Shown: positions 25,458 to 32,052 of the stretch, piece after piece
How positions within the stretch are numbered: the stretch's first letter is position 1
Layout of the letters: each line of letters begins with the position of its first letter
Origin: a virus
DNA length: 54,336 nt
Virus record (IMG/VR): IMGVR_UViG_3300017788_000031
Location: 1-54,336 of that record
Direction: 5' to 3' (one strand)
Translations under genes and position numbers: made by a program
Notes under the pieces: model-generated
Databases searched by the model: none
What the model saw: the letters and a program-made list of their open reading frames with translations, nothing else
Told to the model about the DNA's origin: nothing

Positions 25458-25488
25458 TTCGTAACCGACTGCGAATACACTATATTTG
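25458..25488 (+). promoter_or_regulatory. Promoter of the first plus-strand gene
   Basis: TATATTTG at 25481-25488 with TTTCG around 25457-25461, 23-24 bases upstream. The transcript would begin near a small inverted repeat GTCCG-ACGGAC (from 25496). ATGCAT repeats at 25434-25449 could be an operator. The stretch 25,346-25,548 holds no gene. Confidence 0.6.
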
Positions 25489-25548
25489 CACCGCAGTCCG
25501 ACGGACGGGCTGTATGAAATAACATAACACATTCAAAATCAACACATT

Positions 25549-26202
25549 ATGAGTAACTTATTAGCAATCGAGGAGGCTTTCCTCAACAACCCACAGGTAA
25601 AAGCAGGTATGAACCTACAGGAACTGACGGCACTGCAACGTGCAATGGGCAAGACTGAAAAGAAGTCGTTTGAGCAGTCGTTACAGCTCTCAACCATAGC
25701 CGCCAAGGCTTGGCAGTGGGTTAACAGCGAAGAGGGCAAAGCCCTGTGCGAAGAAGAGGGCGTGACGTTCACCAAAGAGGCATTGGGAGAGAAAGTGTTC
25801 AACCGCAAAAAGTCGTTTTTCTGCAAGTTGGTAAAGGCAGGTGAGCTGAGCACAGAGGTGGTTGATACGTTCAACGCCAAGTGCGATGAGGCTGAGAGAG
25901 CAGGTGAGAAGCCTGTGCGCAGTATTGAAAGCCTTTTGAAGTTTGCCAAGGCGGTGGAAAGTGGAACAGAGAGCGGTGGACAAGGCGAAGAGGGTGAGGG
26001 TGAGGGTGGCGAAGAGGCCGCAATTGAGGTACGTACAGAGACCCTGTTCACATTCACTTTCAAAAACCCCGAAGGGGCAAACGTAGCAGTGCGCATCGAC
26101 TCTGAGGGCAACGTGAAGAGCACCAACAGCCGCGAAGAGGTGTTGGAGGCCGTACGCCTGTTCACTACCAAGTACAAGTACGCAAACAACGCAAACGCAT
26201 AA
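25549..26202 (+). CDS. First early-region protein, function unknown
   Basis: 217 residues. The N-terminal two thirds is helical (QELTALQRAMGKTEKKSFEQ, WQWVNSEEGKALCEEEGVTF) and includes FNRKKSFFCKLVKAGEL, which could be a helix-turn-helix. An acidic Gly/Glu linker follows at about 143-160, then a beta-rich C-terminal domain with LFTFTFKNPEGANVAVRIDS. First gene after the divergent junction, with its own promoter, so probably expressed very early. The two-domain layout suggests a regulator or host-takeover protein, but I do not recognise it. Confidence 0.8.
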   Translation: MSNLLAIEEAFLNNPQVKAGMNLQELTALQRAMGKTEKKSFEQSLQLSTIAAKAWQWVNSEEGKALCEEEGVTFTKEALGEKVFNRKKSFFCKLVKAGELSTEVVDTFNAKCDEAERAGEKPVRSIESLLKFAKAVESGTESGGQGEEGEGEGGEEAAIEVRTETLFTFTFKNPEGANVAVRIDSEGNVKSTNSREEVLEAVRLFTTKYKYANNANA

Positions 26203-26218
26203 ACATAAACCACGGGTG

Positions 26219-26234
26219 GTGTCTTCAAAGACAC
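26219..26234 (+). repeat. Conserved palindrome copy between the first two early genes
   Basis: GTGTCTTCAAAGACAC with GGG upstream and TGCCC downstream, as in the ribozyme cassettes. It is followed directly by an A/C-rich leader without a ribozyme, so it may be a cassette that lost or never had one. Confidence 0.85.
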
Positions 26235-26259
26235 TGCCCACTTAAAACACACACACCAA

Positions 26260-27177
26260 ATGAGCACAGGGATTATCTACAGCCTTACAGGCGAACTGAA
26301 CAGGGGTCGCGTACACGGATACCACCACAAGCCCGACCCGTTGAAACTGAACAAGACCCCTCACAAGTATGACGTGAGCGGACTCAAGTCAAAGGACGTG
26401 CGCAACATTCTGAACTATCAAGTAAGCGCACACGCTATGGGCTACGAAAGCCGATTTACCATAGGCTTTGAGGTTGAAAAGACAAGCCTACACCGCAACA
26501 GCGTGCGCGAATATGAGTTATTCTGCGGCTTTGAAACTGACGCTTCGTGCGGTTATGAGGCTGTAAGTCACATACTGCCCTTACTTCCTGCGGGTACGTG
26601 GCGCACAAAGGTGTACGATATGATACACAAGGCCGCACCCGTCATCGAAGACAGCTACAGCCCGTCAAACGCGAGCTGTGGGGGTCACATAACTATCGGT
26701 GTTGACGGGATGACAGGGGATGAGATTTTGGAGGCTGTACGACCTTACAGCGGCATAGTGTTGGCCTTGTTTCGCTACAGGCTCAAAAATAGGTATTGCG
26801 GAAACAACACGAATATGCGCACAGAGTCAGAGGGTCGCGACACGTGGTTTAATGCCAATGACTCGCTCCTGTACGCAAGTAGCCGCTATCAGTTGGCATT
26901 GACTAAGGGCAAATTGCTCGAGTTTCGAGTGGTGAGCCGTGTCGAGAGTGTCAAACAACTGATGAGACGCTACGAGCTGTTCTATGAACTTGTTGACTTT
27001 GCAGTGAACACGAAGGGCAGTGCGGCAAGTTTCAACAAGAAAATTCGCTCGATAGTGTTGGCAATGTATGGCGGCAATGCGAGGGAGGCCGAAAAAATAT
27101 TCGACTACGCTAAGCACTTTCAGAAATTTCTGAACACGGGTATCATACACGACTCAATCAAAAAGTTTCTTTTCTAA
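26260..27177 (+). CDS. Amidoligase (COOH-NH2 ligase family)
   Basis: 305 residues. Family signatures are in order: FTIGFEVEK (about 66-74, metal-binding Glu pair), GFETDASCGYEAVSHILPL (about 88-106, the E-x-D and G-x-E elements), and CGGHITIG (about 143-150, the CGxHxH-like motif, here with Thr-Ile before Gly). These define the glutamine-synthetase-fold amidoligases found in phages and Bacteroidota, predicted to join a carboxyl to an amino group using ATP. The target is unknown. Five kb downstream is a GATase/GGCT fusion, the kind of partner reported for this family. Confidence 0.72.
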   Translation: MSTGIIYSLTGELNRGRVHGYHHKPDPLKLNKTPHKYDVSGLKSKDVRNILNYQVSAHAMGYESRFTIGFEVEKTSLHRNSVREYELFCGFETDASCGYEAVSHILPLLPAGTWRTKVYDMIHKAAPVIEDSYSPSNASCGGHITIGVDGMTGDEILEAVRPYSGIVLALFRYRLKNRYCGNNTNMRTESEGRDTWFNANDSLLYASSRYQLALTKGKLLEFRVVSRVESVKQLMRRYELFYELVDFAVNTKGSAASFNKKIRSIVLAMYGGNAREAEKIFDYAKHFQKFLNTGIIHDSIKKFLF

Positions 27178-27192
27178 GGTTGACAGGGGCGA

Positions 27193-27208
27193 GTGTCTTC
27201 AAAGACAC
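27193..27208 (+). repeat. Conserved palindrome/hairpin of ribozyme cassette 1
   Basis: GTGTCTTCAAAGACAC; outer bases GGGCG/CGCCC extend the stem with one bulged A. Lies 5 bases upstream of hammerhead 1. Confidence 0.88.
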
Positions 27209-27213
27209 CGCCC

Positions 27214-27267
27214 TCCTGTCCACAGGTAGTTGCCTGTGCTGATGAGTCCACGAAGGACGAAACAGGA
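27214..27267 (+). ncRNA. Type III hammerhead ribozyme 1
   Basis: Stem III TCCTGT/ACAGGA (27214-27219 and 27262-27267); cleavage-site base C at 27220; stem I CACAGG/CCTGTG with loop TAGTTG (27221-27238); core CTGATGA (27239-27245); stem II GTCC/GGAC with loop ACGAA; core GAA (27259-27261) followed by A of stem III. All invariant hammerhead bases are present. Cleavage would fall after 27220. The next ATG is at 27286. Confidence 0.95.
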
Positions 27268-27285
27268 ACACAAATACAATTTAAT

Positions 27286-27498
27286 ATGACAACAACAACA
27301 AACAATTTTGGTGAAAAGGTTACAAAGTGGGAAAGCACTAAGCACCCTACTAACCCTAATTTTATGCAGCGCGTTTTTTGGACAGTATGGGAAAAGCCTG
27401 ATGGGAAAGTTAGTGTTGGTTACAAGTTGGACGGCAATGGCAAAACTTGGTTTTTATACAACCTAACTAAAGATGAAGCAATTGAAAGATATAGTTAA
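27286..27498 (+). CDS. Small unknown protein, 70 residues
   Basis: ATG placed 18 bases after the hammerhead; upstream in-frame starts lie within the ribozyme and are rejected. Begins MTTTTNNFGEKVTKWESTKH; Trp-rich beta protein (RVFWTVWEKPDGKVSVGYKL, GKTWFLYNLTKDEAIERYS). Looks like a small strand-rich domain ending in a helix. Function unknown. Confidence 0.75.
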   Translation: MTTTTNNFGEKVTKWESTKHPTNPNFMQRVFWTVWEKPDGKVSVGYKLDGNGKTWFLYNLTKDEAIERYS

Positions 27499-27646
27499 GC
27501 AAGGCGGCAAACGAAAAGGGGCAGGTCGAAAACCTGCTCCTTACCAAACCAAAACTATTGCCTTTCGTGTCCGTGCCGAATGGGTTCAAGTGATAAAGTC
27601 AACGGTAAAAGCTAAAGTTGCGGAGTTGTCGCAAAATAGCAGCTAA
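27473..27646 (+). CDS. Small ribbon-helix-helix-like DNA-binding protein
   Basis: 57 residues, starting inside the end of the previous gene (26-base overlap). Contains KQGGKRKGAGRKPAPYQTKT and IAFRVRAEWVQVIKSTVKAK. The G-[KR]-x-GAGRKP motif followed by a T-K-x-I-x-F-R-V strand and a helix is widespread in small phage and plasmid proteins that bind DNA through a ribbon-helix-helix fold. Possibly an early regulator acting on the repeated promoter operators; that link is inference. Confidence 0.75.
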   Translation: MKQLKDIVKQGGKRKGAGRKPAPYQTKTIAFRVRAEWVQVIKSTVKAKVAELSQNSS

Positions 27647-27844
27647 CGACACAGCACTTGCAGTGCTTTTACTTGACTACGCGCTGTGGTTGTCGGGTGC
27701 TCAGAATGATATGAGCATAAACCCACAGGCGAACGGGTCAATGTACCACGCAACGCCACCGCCCACACCTGTGCAGTGGTAGTGCACAGCCCTGTGCAAT
27801 GAGCACCCCGAAGCTAACAACAACGGGGTGTTCATAACTTTTAC
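27647..27844 (+). other. Noncoding stretch with inverted repeats and a terminator-like hairpin
   Basis: No convincing gene. Contains TGCACAG-CC-CTGTGCA (around 27782-27797) and, at 27804-27830, CACCCCG...CGGGGTG with a 13-base loop, followed by a weak T-rich stretch; this probably ends the upstream unit before the next promoter. Confidence 0.5.
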
Positions 27845-27875
27845 TTGACATTGTTCATTCAATGTCGTACCTTTG
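27845..27875 (+). promoter_or_regulatory. Strong early promoter 1 with inverted GACATTG repeat
   Basis: TTGAC at 27845 and TACCTTTG at 27868-27875, 23 bases apart. Between them the inverted repeat GACATTG (27847) / CAATGTC (27860) with a 6-base spacer, a likely operator. The following leader AAATTAGTTCA is shared with early promoter 2. Confidence 0.85.
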
Positions 27876-27907
27876 TCAAAAATTAGTTCATTTAATACTC
27901 ATAACAT

Positions 27908-28090
27908 ATGTCACACACGTCAAAACAAATCGTTCTTCTATGCGCCCTTATGGTGGTGCTATCAACAACCCTCATTTCAATTGGACACCTATACGGCATT
28001 GCTGTGTCGGTGGTAATCGGCTACCTGTGCAGTGTATTTGCACTGCTGTCAATGGTGGCTGTCGCATACGAGTCAAACCCTAAACACTAA
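27908..28090 (+). CDS. Small two-segment membrane protein, 60 residues
   Basis: MSHTSKQIVLLCALMVVLST begins a first membrane segment (about 7-26), and a second spans about 30-52 (IAVSVVIGYLCSVFALLSMV), leaving a short charged tail. Expressed from early promoter 1. A membrane-acting early protein (for example superinfection exclusion) is conceivable but there is no direct evidence. Confidence 0.7.
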   Translation: MSHTSKQIVLLCALMVVLSTTLISIGHLYGIAVSVVIGYLCSVFALLSMVAVAYESNPKH

Positions 28091-28095
28091 TCGCT

Positions 28096-28338
28096 ATGAG
28101 CGCACAAAAGAAAAAAGAAATCTACAGCCAACACTTAGTCGGACGCGGCTTTTATATGTGCCCGTCTTGCAAGGAAGTCCACTTAGGCGGCTTGACAATT
28201 GAGAACCTTGACGATGACAGCGATGAGCTTCCGCAGGTCTATTGCAGGTACGGCTGTGGCTATATCTTCCTACCGAATTTACTTTTAAACAACACCCCAC
28301 CACGTAACGAGTGGTGGAAAAAACACCTATCAAAATGA
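28096..28338 (+). CDS. Small zinc-ribbon-like protein
   Basis: 80 residues with CPSC at about 22-25 and CRYGC at about 50-54, spaced as in a zinc ribbon; C-terminus Trp/Lys-rich (EWWKKHLSK). Stop overlaps the next ATG. Function unknown. Confidence 0.72.
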   Translation: MSAQKKKEIYSQHLVGRGFYMCPSCKEVHLGGLTIENLDDDSDELPQVYCRYGCGYIFLPNLLLNNTPPRNEWWKKHLSK

Positions 28339-28676
28339 GCGCAATGCAAAACTACATTTTGGTTTCACGCACGTATGCGGAGACCACCCCTGAGAGTGCT
28401 GAGCAGGGTAGCTTCTCAGCCATCGGCTTCATCACTGACTGCGAGGTGCTGTCATTCAGAGAGCTTGTGTACCTGCTACGTGACCACGTGCACCCGTCTG
28501 AGTCGGGTGAGCCATCTGTGCACACGTGGTTCACAGGTGATGAATACGTGACTGACTACAGGACGTGCACCAACAGGCAAGAGAGCGTCCACTTTCACTC
28601 AGACAACAACGTGCACGCGGGCAGGTATTGGGTGCTTGCGTGCAAGATAGCGCACGCAAAGCGTAACCTGCTGTGA
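28335..28676 (+). CDS. Unknown early protein, 113 residues
   Basis: MSAMQNYILVSRTYAETTPE then an alpha/beta domain with SFSAIGFITDCEVLSFRELV and LLRDHVHPSESGEPSVHTWF. Rich in His and Trp near the C-terminus (ESVHFHSDNN, GRYWVLACK). ATGA coupling to the zinc-ribbon gene. No family recognised. Confidence 0.72.
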   Translation: MSAMQNYILVSRTYAETTPESAEQGSFSAIGFITDCEVLSFRELVYLLRDHVHPSESGEPSVHTWFTGDEYVTDYRTCTNRQESVHFHSDNNVHAGRYWVLACKIAHAKRNLL

Positions 28677-28687
28677 GCAGGGCGTGA

Positions 28688-28703
28688 GTGTCTTTAAAGA
28701 CAC
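28688..28703 (+). repeat. Conserved palindrome/hairpin of ribozyme cassette 2
   Basis: Variant GTGTCTTTAAAGACAC, a perfect palindrome, extended by GA/TC to a 20-base perfect inverted repeat (28686-28705). Confidence 0.88.
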
Positions 28704-28705
28704 TC

Positions 28706-28754
28706 CCGTAGTAGGATGAGTGTCCTACCTGATGAGACCAAAAGGTCGAAACGG
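28706..28754 (+). ncRNA. Type III hammerhead ribozyme 2
   Basis: Stem III CCGT/ACGG (28706-28709, 28751-28754); cleavage-site A at 28710; stem I GTAGGA/TCCTAC with loop TGAGTG; core CTGATGA (28729-28735); stem II GACC/GGTC with loop AAAA; core GAA (28748-28750). Complete core. Cleavage after 28710; next ATG at 28777. Confidence 0.95.
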
Positions 28755-28776
28755 AAATCAAATTAAATCTAATCAA

Positions 28777-29112
28777 ATGAAAGCACTATTTCTTTCAGCG
28801 GTAATGTTTATCGCACTGCAATCAAGAGCGCAATCAGCGCAAACCAAGCGCCCCGAAGGTTTCGTGAGCGTTGAAACCATCAACAACAACGCGGCACGCG
28901 CCCTGTTCCTTGAGCTACAGGACGAGGGCACAATCGTGTACGAGGGACAGGATGAGGACACAGGTATGGCAATGTACACCCTGTTCTTCGATGAGTGCAC
29001 TATTCAGTACGCCTACGAGCCTGAGATACTTGAGTTCATCAAGACGGGCAAGTTTGAGTACAATGACTTTCTAATCGAGAACTATCAAGTAATTAAAACC
29101 CCACAACAATGA
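28777..29112 (+). CDS. Small secreted protein with signal peptide
   Basis: 111 residues from the ATG 22 bases after hammerhead 2. Residues 1-18 (MKALFLSAVMFIALQSRAQS) are a classic Bacteroidota signal peptide, probably cut after the Ala or Ser near residue 18-20. The mature part is acidic alpha/beta (ALFLELQDEGTIVYEGQDED, YTLFFDECTIQYAYEPEILE) with one Cys. It would act in the periplasm or at the outer membrane. Function unknown. Confidence 0.75.
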   Translation: MKALFLSAVMFIALQSRAQSAQTKRPEGFVSVETINNNAARALFLELQDEGTIVYEGQDEDTGMAMYTLFFDECTIQYAYEPEILEFIKTGKFEYNDFLIENYQVIKTPQQ

Positions 29113-29282
29113 GACAAGAGTATATGGGAATCAGCGGCAAGGTTAGCCATGACCCCGAATTAACCAAGCAATACAATGCCCTGCTTCAACAGCTAGGCTC
29201 AGAAGGTATGCTCGTCCTTATCGAACGATGGATGGATGATGAAGACCTCAATTCAATAATTCAATACAACGACAACTACTAA
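29109..29282 (+). CDS. Small acidic protein, 57 residues
   Basis: Overlaps the previous stop by ATGA. MRQEYMGISGKVSHDPELTK then helices (QYNALLQQLGSEGMLVLIER) and an acidic tail. Function unknown. Confidence 0.65.
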   Translation: MRQEYMGISGKVSHDPELTKQYNALLQQLGSEGMLVLIERWMDDEDLNSIIQYNDNY

Positions 29283-29295
29283 ACACAACACGCAA

Positions 29296-29436
29296 ATGAA
29301 AATCAATCACACAACGTGGTATAGAACGTACCACACCCCGCACATTTCAGTTATCAATTCTACCGACTATGTGCAAATCTCACTCATAATTCTGAACCAC
29401 CATTGGTGGGTAATCGTAGAAAAAAAACGCAAATAA
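29296..29436 (+). CDS. Tiny protein, 46 residues
   Basis: MKINHTTWYRTYHTPHISVI, then a hydrophobic strand or membrane-like stretch (VQISLIILNHHWWVIV) and EKKRK. Preceded by the leader TAAACACAACACGCAAATG, which is repeated exactly before the next gene. Function unknown. Confidence 0.55.
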   Translation: MKINHTTWYRTYHTPHISVINSTDYVQISLIILNHHWWVIVEKKRK

Positions 29437-29449
29437 ACACAACACGCAA

Positions 29450-29614
29450 ATGAAAAGAGTAATTGCCACAGCGGTGTTCGCCCTTGGAATATGGGCGGCA
29501 TCAGAGATTGACAAGCAAATGCTACTGAAGGAATGCGTGAAGCGCACCGAAGGCACGGACACAGATTGTGAAGAGTGCTACAAAAAAGTGTACGGCACGT
29601 ATCCTACTGACTAA
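29450..29614 (+). CDS. Tiny exported Cys-rich protein, 54 residues
   Basis: N-terminal basic-hydrophobic signal (MKRVIATAVFALGIWAASEI) then a mature part with three Cys (KECVKR, DTDCEECYKK). Same 19-base leader as the previous gene. Probably exported or membrane-tethered. Function unknown. Confidence 0.6.
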   Translation: MKRVIATAVFALGIWAASEIDKQMLLKECVKRTEGTDTDCEECYKKVYGTYPTD

Positions 29615-29633
29615 CAGGTGTTGATAACTTTAT

Positions 29634-29664
29634 TTGACATCGTTCATTACTTGTCGTATCTTTG
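29634..29664 (+). promoter_or_regulatory. Strong early promoter 2 with imperfect inverted GACAT repeat
   Basis: TTGAC at 29634 and TATCTTTG at 29657-29664, 23 bases apart; GACATCG...CTTGTC between them is a degenerate copy of the promoter 1 repeat. The leader AAATTAGTTCA matches promoter 1. Confidence 0.85.
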
Positions 29665-29697
29665 CGCAAAATTAGTTCAAACATTTAACATTACACA

Positions 29698-30342
29698 ATG
29701 ACCAACACAACACCAACGTGGGCACTCATCATAGATGGAGTACCCCACACAACAGGACTTACAAAGGCAGAGGCTCAGTCTCTGTTTGTCAAGCACACAG
29801 CCCGTGACCCACACAGCGAGGTTGAGATGTACATTAAAGAAGAAACCCACGTTATGCGGTACGCAGTGAGCGGAGCAAACGAGGACGAGGTGAATGTCTA
29901 CCTTGAAGACGGGGGCGTAGTCGGCCTGTACATAAACGAGGATGGCGGCCACGTCACGAGCGTGTACTATCATAGCAGGCCGAACCTGTTCGACAAGTAT
30001 ATGTGGCACGAACTTGCCGAGGGCGACAGCCACTACAAAGATTGGGAGGGTGAGAAAGTTATCACGGAAAAGATTGTGCACGATGCACTACATTGGCTGT
30101 GCCCTATGGCTGATGGGTTCAGGCAGGTTGACAGGGAGCTGTTGTTTGACGGCTACAACAAGGGCAGGAAGCAGGAGCTTGACAAGTCAGCCCTGCTGAA
30201 TGCCGCACGTATATTGATTGAGGCACGCAGTGGGCGCAAGGTTGAGCTGATTGAGTTTGAGGACGGCTCACTACTGCGGTACAACGTAGTGTTTGAAGGG
30301 ATGGAAGCTAAGCTCTTCTTCGAGCTGAAGCAAGGATGTTAG
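29698..30342 (+). CDS. Unknown early protein, 214 residues
   Basis: First gene from early promoter 2. Beta-rich N-half (TWALIIDGVPHTTGLTKAEA; EVNVYLEDGGVVGLYINEDG) and a helical centre (KVITEKIVHDALHWLC), then a C-terminal domain with ILIEARSGRKVELIEFEDGS. No catalytic motif recognised. Confidence 0.78.
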   Translation: MTNTTPTWALIIDGVPHTTGLTKAEAQSLFVKHTARDPHSEVEMYIKEETHVMRYAVSGANEDEVNVYLEDGGVVGLYINEDGGHVTSVYYHSRPNLFDKYMWHELAEGDSHYKDWEGEKVITEKIVHDALHWLCPMADGFRQVDRELLFDGYNKGRKQELDKSALLNAARILIEARSGRKVELIEFEDGSLLRYNVVFEGMEAKLFFELKQGC

Positions 30343-30359
30343 TGTGTGTGTTAGGGGTG

Positions 30360-30375
30360 GTGTCTTCAAAGACAC
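30360..30375 (+). repeat. Conserved palindrome/hairpin of ribozyme cassette 3
   Basis: GTGTCTTCAAAGACAC flanked by GGGGTG and TGCCCC, which can extend the stem through two G-U pairs; the last two C belong also to hammerhead stem III. Confidence 0.88.
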
Positions 30376-30379
30376 TGCC

Positions 30380-30428
30380 CCGTATCGAGATGAGTGTCTC
30401 GACTGATGATTCCAAAAGGATGAAACGG
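30380..30428 (+). ncRNA. Type III hammerhead ribozyme 3
   Basis: Stem III CCGT/ACGG (30380-30383, 30425-30428); cleavage-site A at 30384; stem I TCGAGA/TCTCGA with loop TGAGTG; core CTGATGA (30403-30409); stem II TTCC/GGAT with loop AAAA (base pair next to the core is U-U); core GAA (30422-30424). Cleavage after 30384; next ATG at 30451. Confidence 0.93.
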
Positions 30429-30450
30429 AAACTCTAACACATTTAATTTT

Positions 30451-30867
30451 ATGTCACACCCAATTAAAGTAACAAGCGATGGCTACGTATGGTGCATCGT
30501 AACCTACGCGGCAAAGGAGCTGTTCAGCTCAGGCTCACTATCAATCTACGCCCTGCACGATGACGAGAGCGAGACCCTTATTGAAACGCACGAGCAGTTG
30601 CAAGACGCGCTCGATGGCGGCACGCCAATCGGCATTGACGTTGGTCACCTGTACACGCTTGAGAATATCAAGGAGCAACTCAAAGCTAAGGGCTATCACG
30701 CTGAGGCTCTATGGCACACGTGCGATGTCACTAATAAGTACGAGTGCACCGATGACGAGGCATATGAACTACTTGACAAAGCAATAGACGTGACAATCGA
30801 GGACGTGAACAACGAGATTGACTACAGAGCTGAAGGAAAATATAAATATAAAACCAACGAACAATGA
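30451..30867 (+). CDS. Unknown early protein, 138 residues
   Basis: Begins 22 bases after hammerhead 3. Alpha/beta protein: MSHPIKVTSDGYVWCIVTYA, acidic helices (THEQLQDALDGG, ENIKEQLKAKGYHA), Glu/Asp-rich C-half. Stop overlaps the next ATG. No family recognised. Confidence 0.75.
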   Translation: MSHPIKVTSDGYVWCIVTYAAKELFSSGSLSIYALHDDESETLIETHEQLQDALDGGTPIGIDVGHLYTLENIKEQLKAKGYHAEALWHTCDVTNKYECTDDEAYELLDKAIDVTIEDVNNEIDYRAEGKYKYKTNEQ

Positions 30868-31244
30868 AGATGACACTAACACCACAGGAATCAGAGGACT
30901 TTTTCTACAACTCTTTGTGTAACGGACTTGGATACATTGAGAGTGGATATGAACTCGAGCTAACCTTTGACGAGGACGAATACAAACAGGCACAGAGCAA
31001 ACTTGAGTCGCCCTGTTATGAGGACGTGCTGATGCAAATTCTCAGAGACGGCAAAGCCCTGACCCTCGTTGACATTGGGTGCGAGGGTGAGTACACCTCA
31101 GTAATTGTGATGAGTGACGTACACGAGCGCGTACAGGACACACCGATACGTCACCTGATGGATGCCATCAATGAGAATGATGACGCTGTCACCGCTGACG
31201 TGATATTGCAACAGGTATTTTTTAAAGAAACTATATTTGGATAA
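30864..31244 (+). CDS. Unknown early protein, 126 residues
   Basis: Acidic alpha/beta protein with FFYNSLCNGLGYIESGYELE and a later KALTLVDIGCEGEYTSVIVM then a helix IRHLMDAINENDD. This N-terminal plan is familiar from small phage proteins of unknown function. Translationally coupled to the gene before. Confidence 0.72.
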   Translation: MKMTLTPQESEDFFYNSLCNGLGYIESGYELELTFDEDEYKQAQSKLESPCYEDVLMQILRDGKALTLVDIGCEGEYTSVIVMSDVHERVQDTPIRHLMDAINENDDAVTADVILQQVFFKETIFG

Positions 31245-31246
31245 CT

Positions 31247-31537
31247 ATGGCACTAAGTAAACTCATAAAAGACTACGACTTCAACTCAGCGGATGAATAC
31301 TACGAGTACATCCTTGAGACCATTGGCAACGGACAACGAACGCAAGCACGCCACCTTTATCAATCAATGGAGAGAGGAGAGAGGAACGAGTTCTTCGATT
31401 GGTTAGAGACCACCTACTTCTACGAGGACGATAAGGTTGACGAGCAGATACACAACCTGCGCTTGTTCTTCGATGAGCCAACCGCTTGGGATATGTACTT
31501 GGATGAGGACGGGGAACAATTTCCAAACTATAACTAA
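31247..31537 (+). CDS. Unknown small acidic protein, 96 residues
   Basis: Helical: MALSKLIKDYDFNSADEYYE, RHLYQSMERGERNEFFDWLE, then DKVDEQIHNLRLFFDEPTAW. Two bases from the previous stop. Function unknown. Confidence 0.72.
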   Translation: MALSKLIKDYDFNSADEYYEYILETIGNGQRTQARHLYQSMERGERNEFFDWLETTYFYEDDKVDEQIHNLRLFFDEPTAWDMYLDEDGEQFPNYN

Positions 31538-31546
31538 CATAAAACT

Positions 31547-31786
31547 ATGGCAACTTCACAGCTTATCTTCAAAGTAAAAGAGTACAAGGACATCAACTCT
31601 AACAACACCTGCGAAATGTTCAGTGTCTACGCGGTTGAGTCGGATGGAATCCTGTCGGTAAAGACCAAGGTCTTTGAACGTGACTACGGCAGTCAGACTG
31701 AGTCAATCGAGGTATACATCTATGACTTCCTGCAAGGGAGGAAAGAAAAACGGGAGGGTATATGGGTATCCACCGCCACGCACTGA
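31547..31786 (+). CDS. Unknown small beta-rich protein, 79 residues
   Basis: MATSQLIFKVKEYKDINSNN, EMFSVYAVESDGILSVKTKV, then IEVYIYDFLQGRKEKREGIW. Alternating strands and a basic tail. Function unknown. Confidence 0.65.
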   Translation: MATSQLIFKVKEYKDINSNNTCEMFSVYAVESDGILSVKTKVFERDYGSQTESIEVYIYDFLQGRKEKREGIWVSTATH

Positions 31787-31791
31787 GCAGG

Positions 31792-31953
31792 ATGAGGACG
31801 ATGCAGGATATCATTGACGATATGAAGGAAGCGTCAAAGCAGTTCGAAGATGGTGTCGCTGACTATGAACAGACGATGCCGAGAGTGCTCAAACTGAAGC
31901 AGGAACTGCAAGACAGACTCAACCTATTGTCAATAGCCCGTAGCCCGTCTTGA
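31792..31953 (+). CDS. Small coiled-coil protein, 53 residues
   Basis: ATG at 31792 (MRTMQDIIDDMKEASKQFED) chosen over an upstream ATG that lies inside the previous gene. The whole protein is one amphipathic helix (MPRVLKLKQELQDRLNLLSI). Function unknown. Confidence 0.6.
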   Translation: MRTMQDIIDDMKEASKQFEDGVADYEQTMPRVLKLKQELQDRLNLLSIARSPS

Positions 31954-31962
31954 AAATTTAAC

Positions 31963-31993
31963 TTGACATTGTCTATTGAATGTCGTACCTTTG
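31963..31993 (+). promoter_or_regulatory. Strong early promoter 3 with inverted GACATT repeat
   Basis: TTGAC at 31963 and TACCTTTG at 31986-31993, 23 bases apart, with GACATT/AATGTC inverted repeat between. Drives the GATase/GGCT gene. Confidence 0.85.
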
Positions 31994-32052
31994 TGCAAAT
32001 TATGTTCAACAGGGTTCTGTGTTTAGTACACTGCCCACAAATCTAATCATCT

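Noticed and set aside
25539-26267. 242-residue minus-strand reading frame
   Set aside because: Fully antisense to the 25549-26202 gene, which has a promoter and natural protein composition; the antisense product is Ser/Pro/Cys-rich nonsense.
27714-27780. Mini-gene of 23 codons (MSINPQANG...)
   Set aside because: Too short to judge, no leader, and lies in a stretch of inverted repeats.
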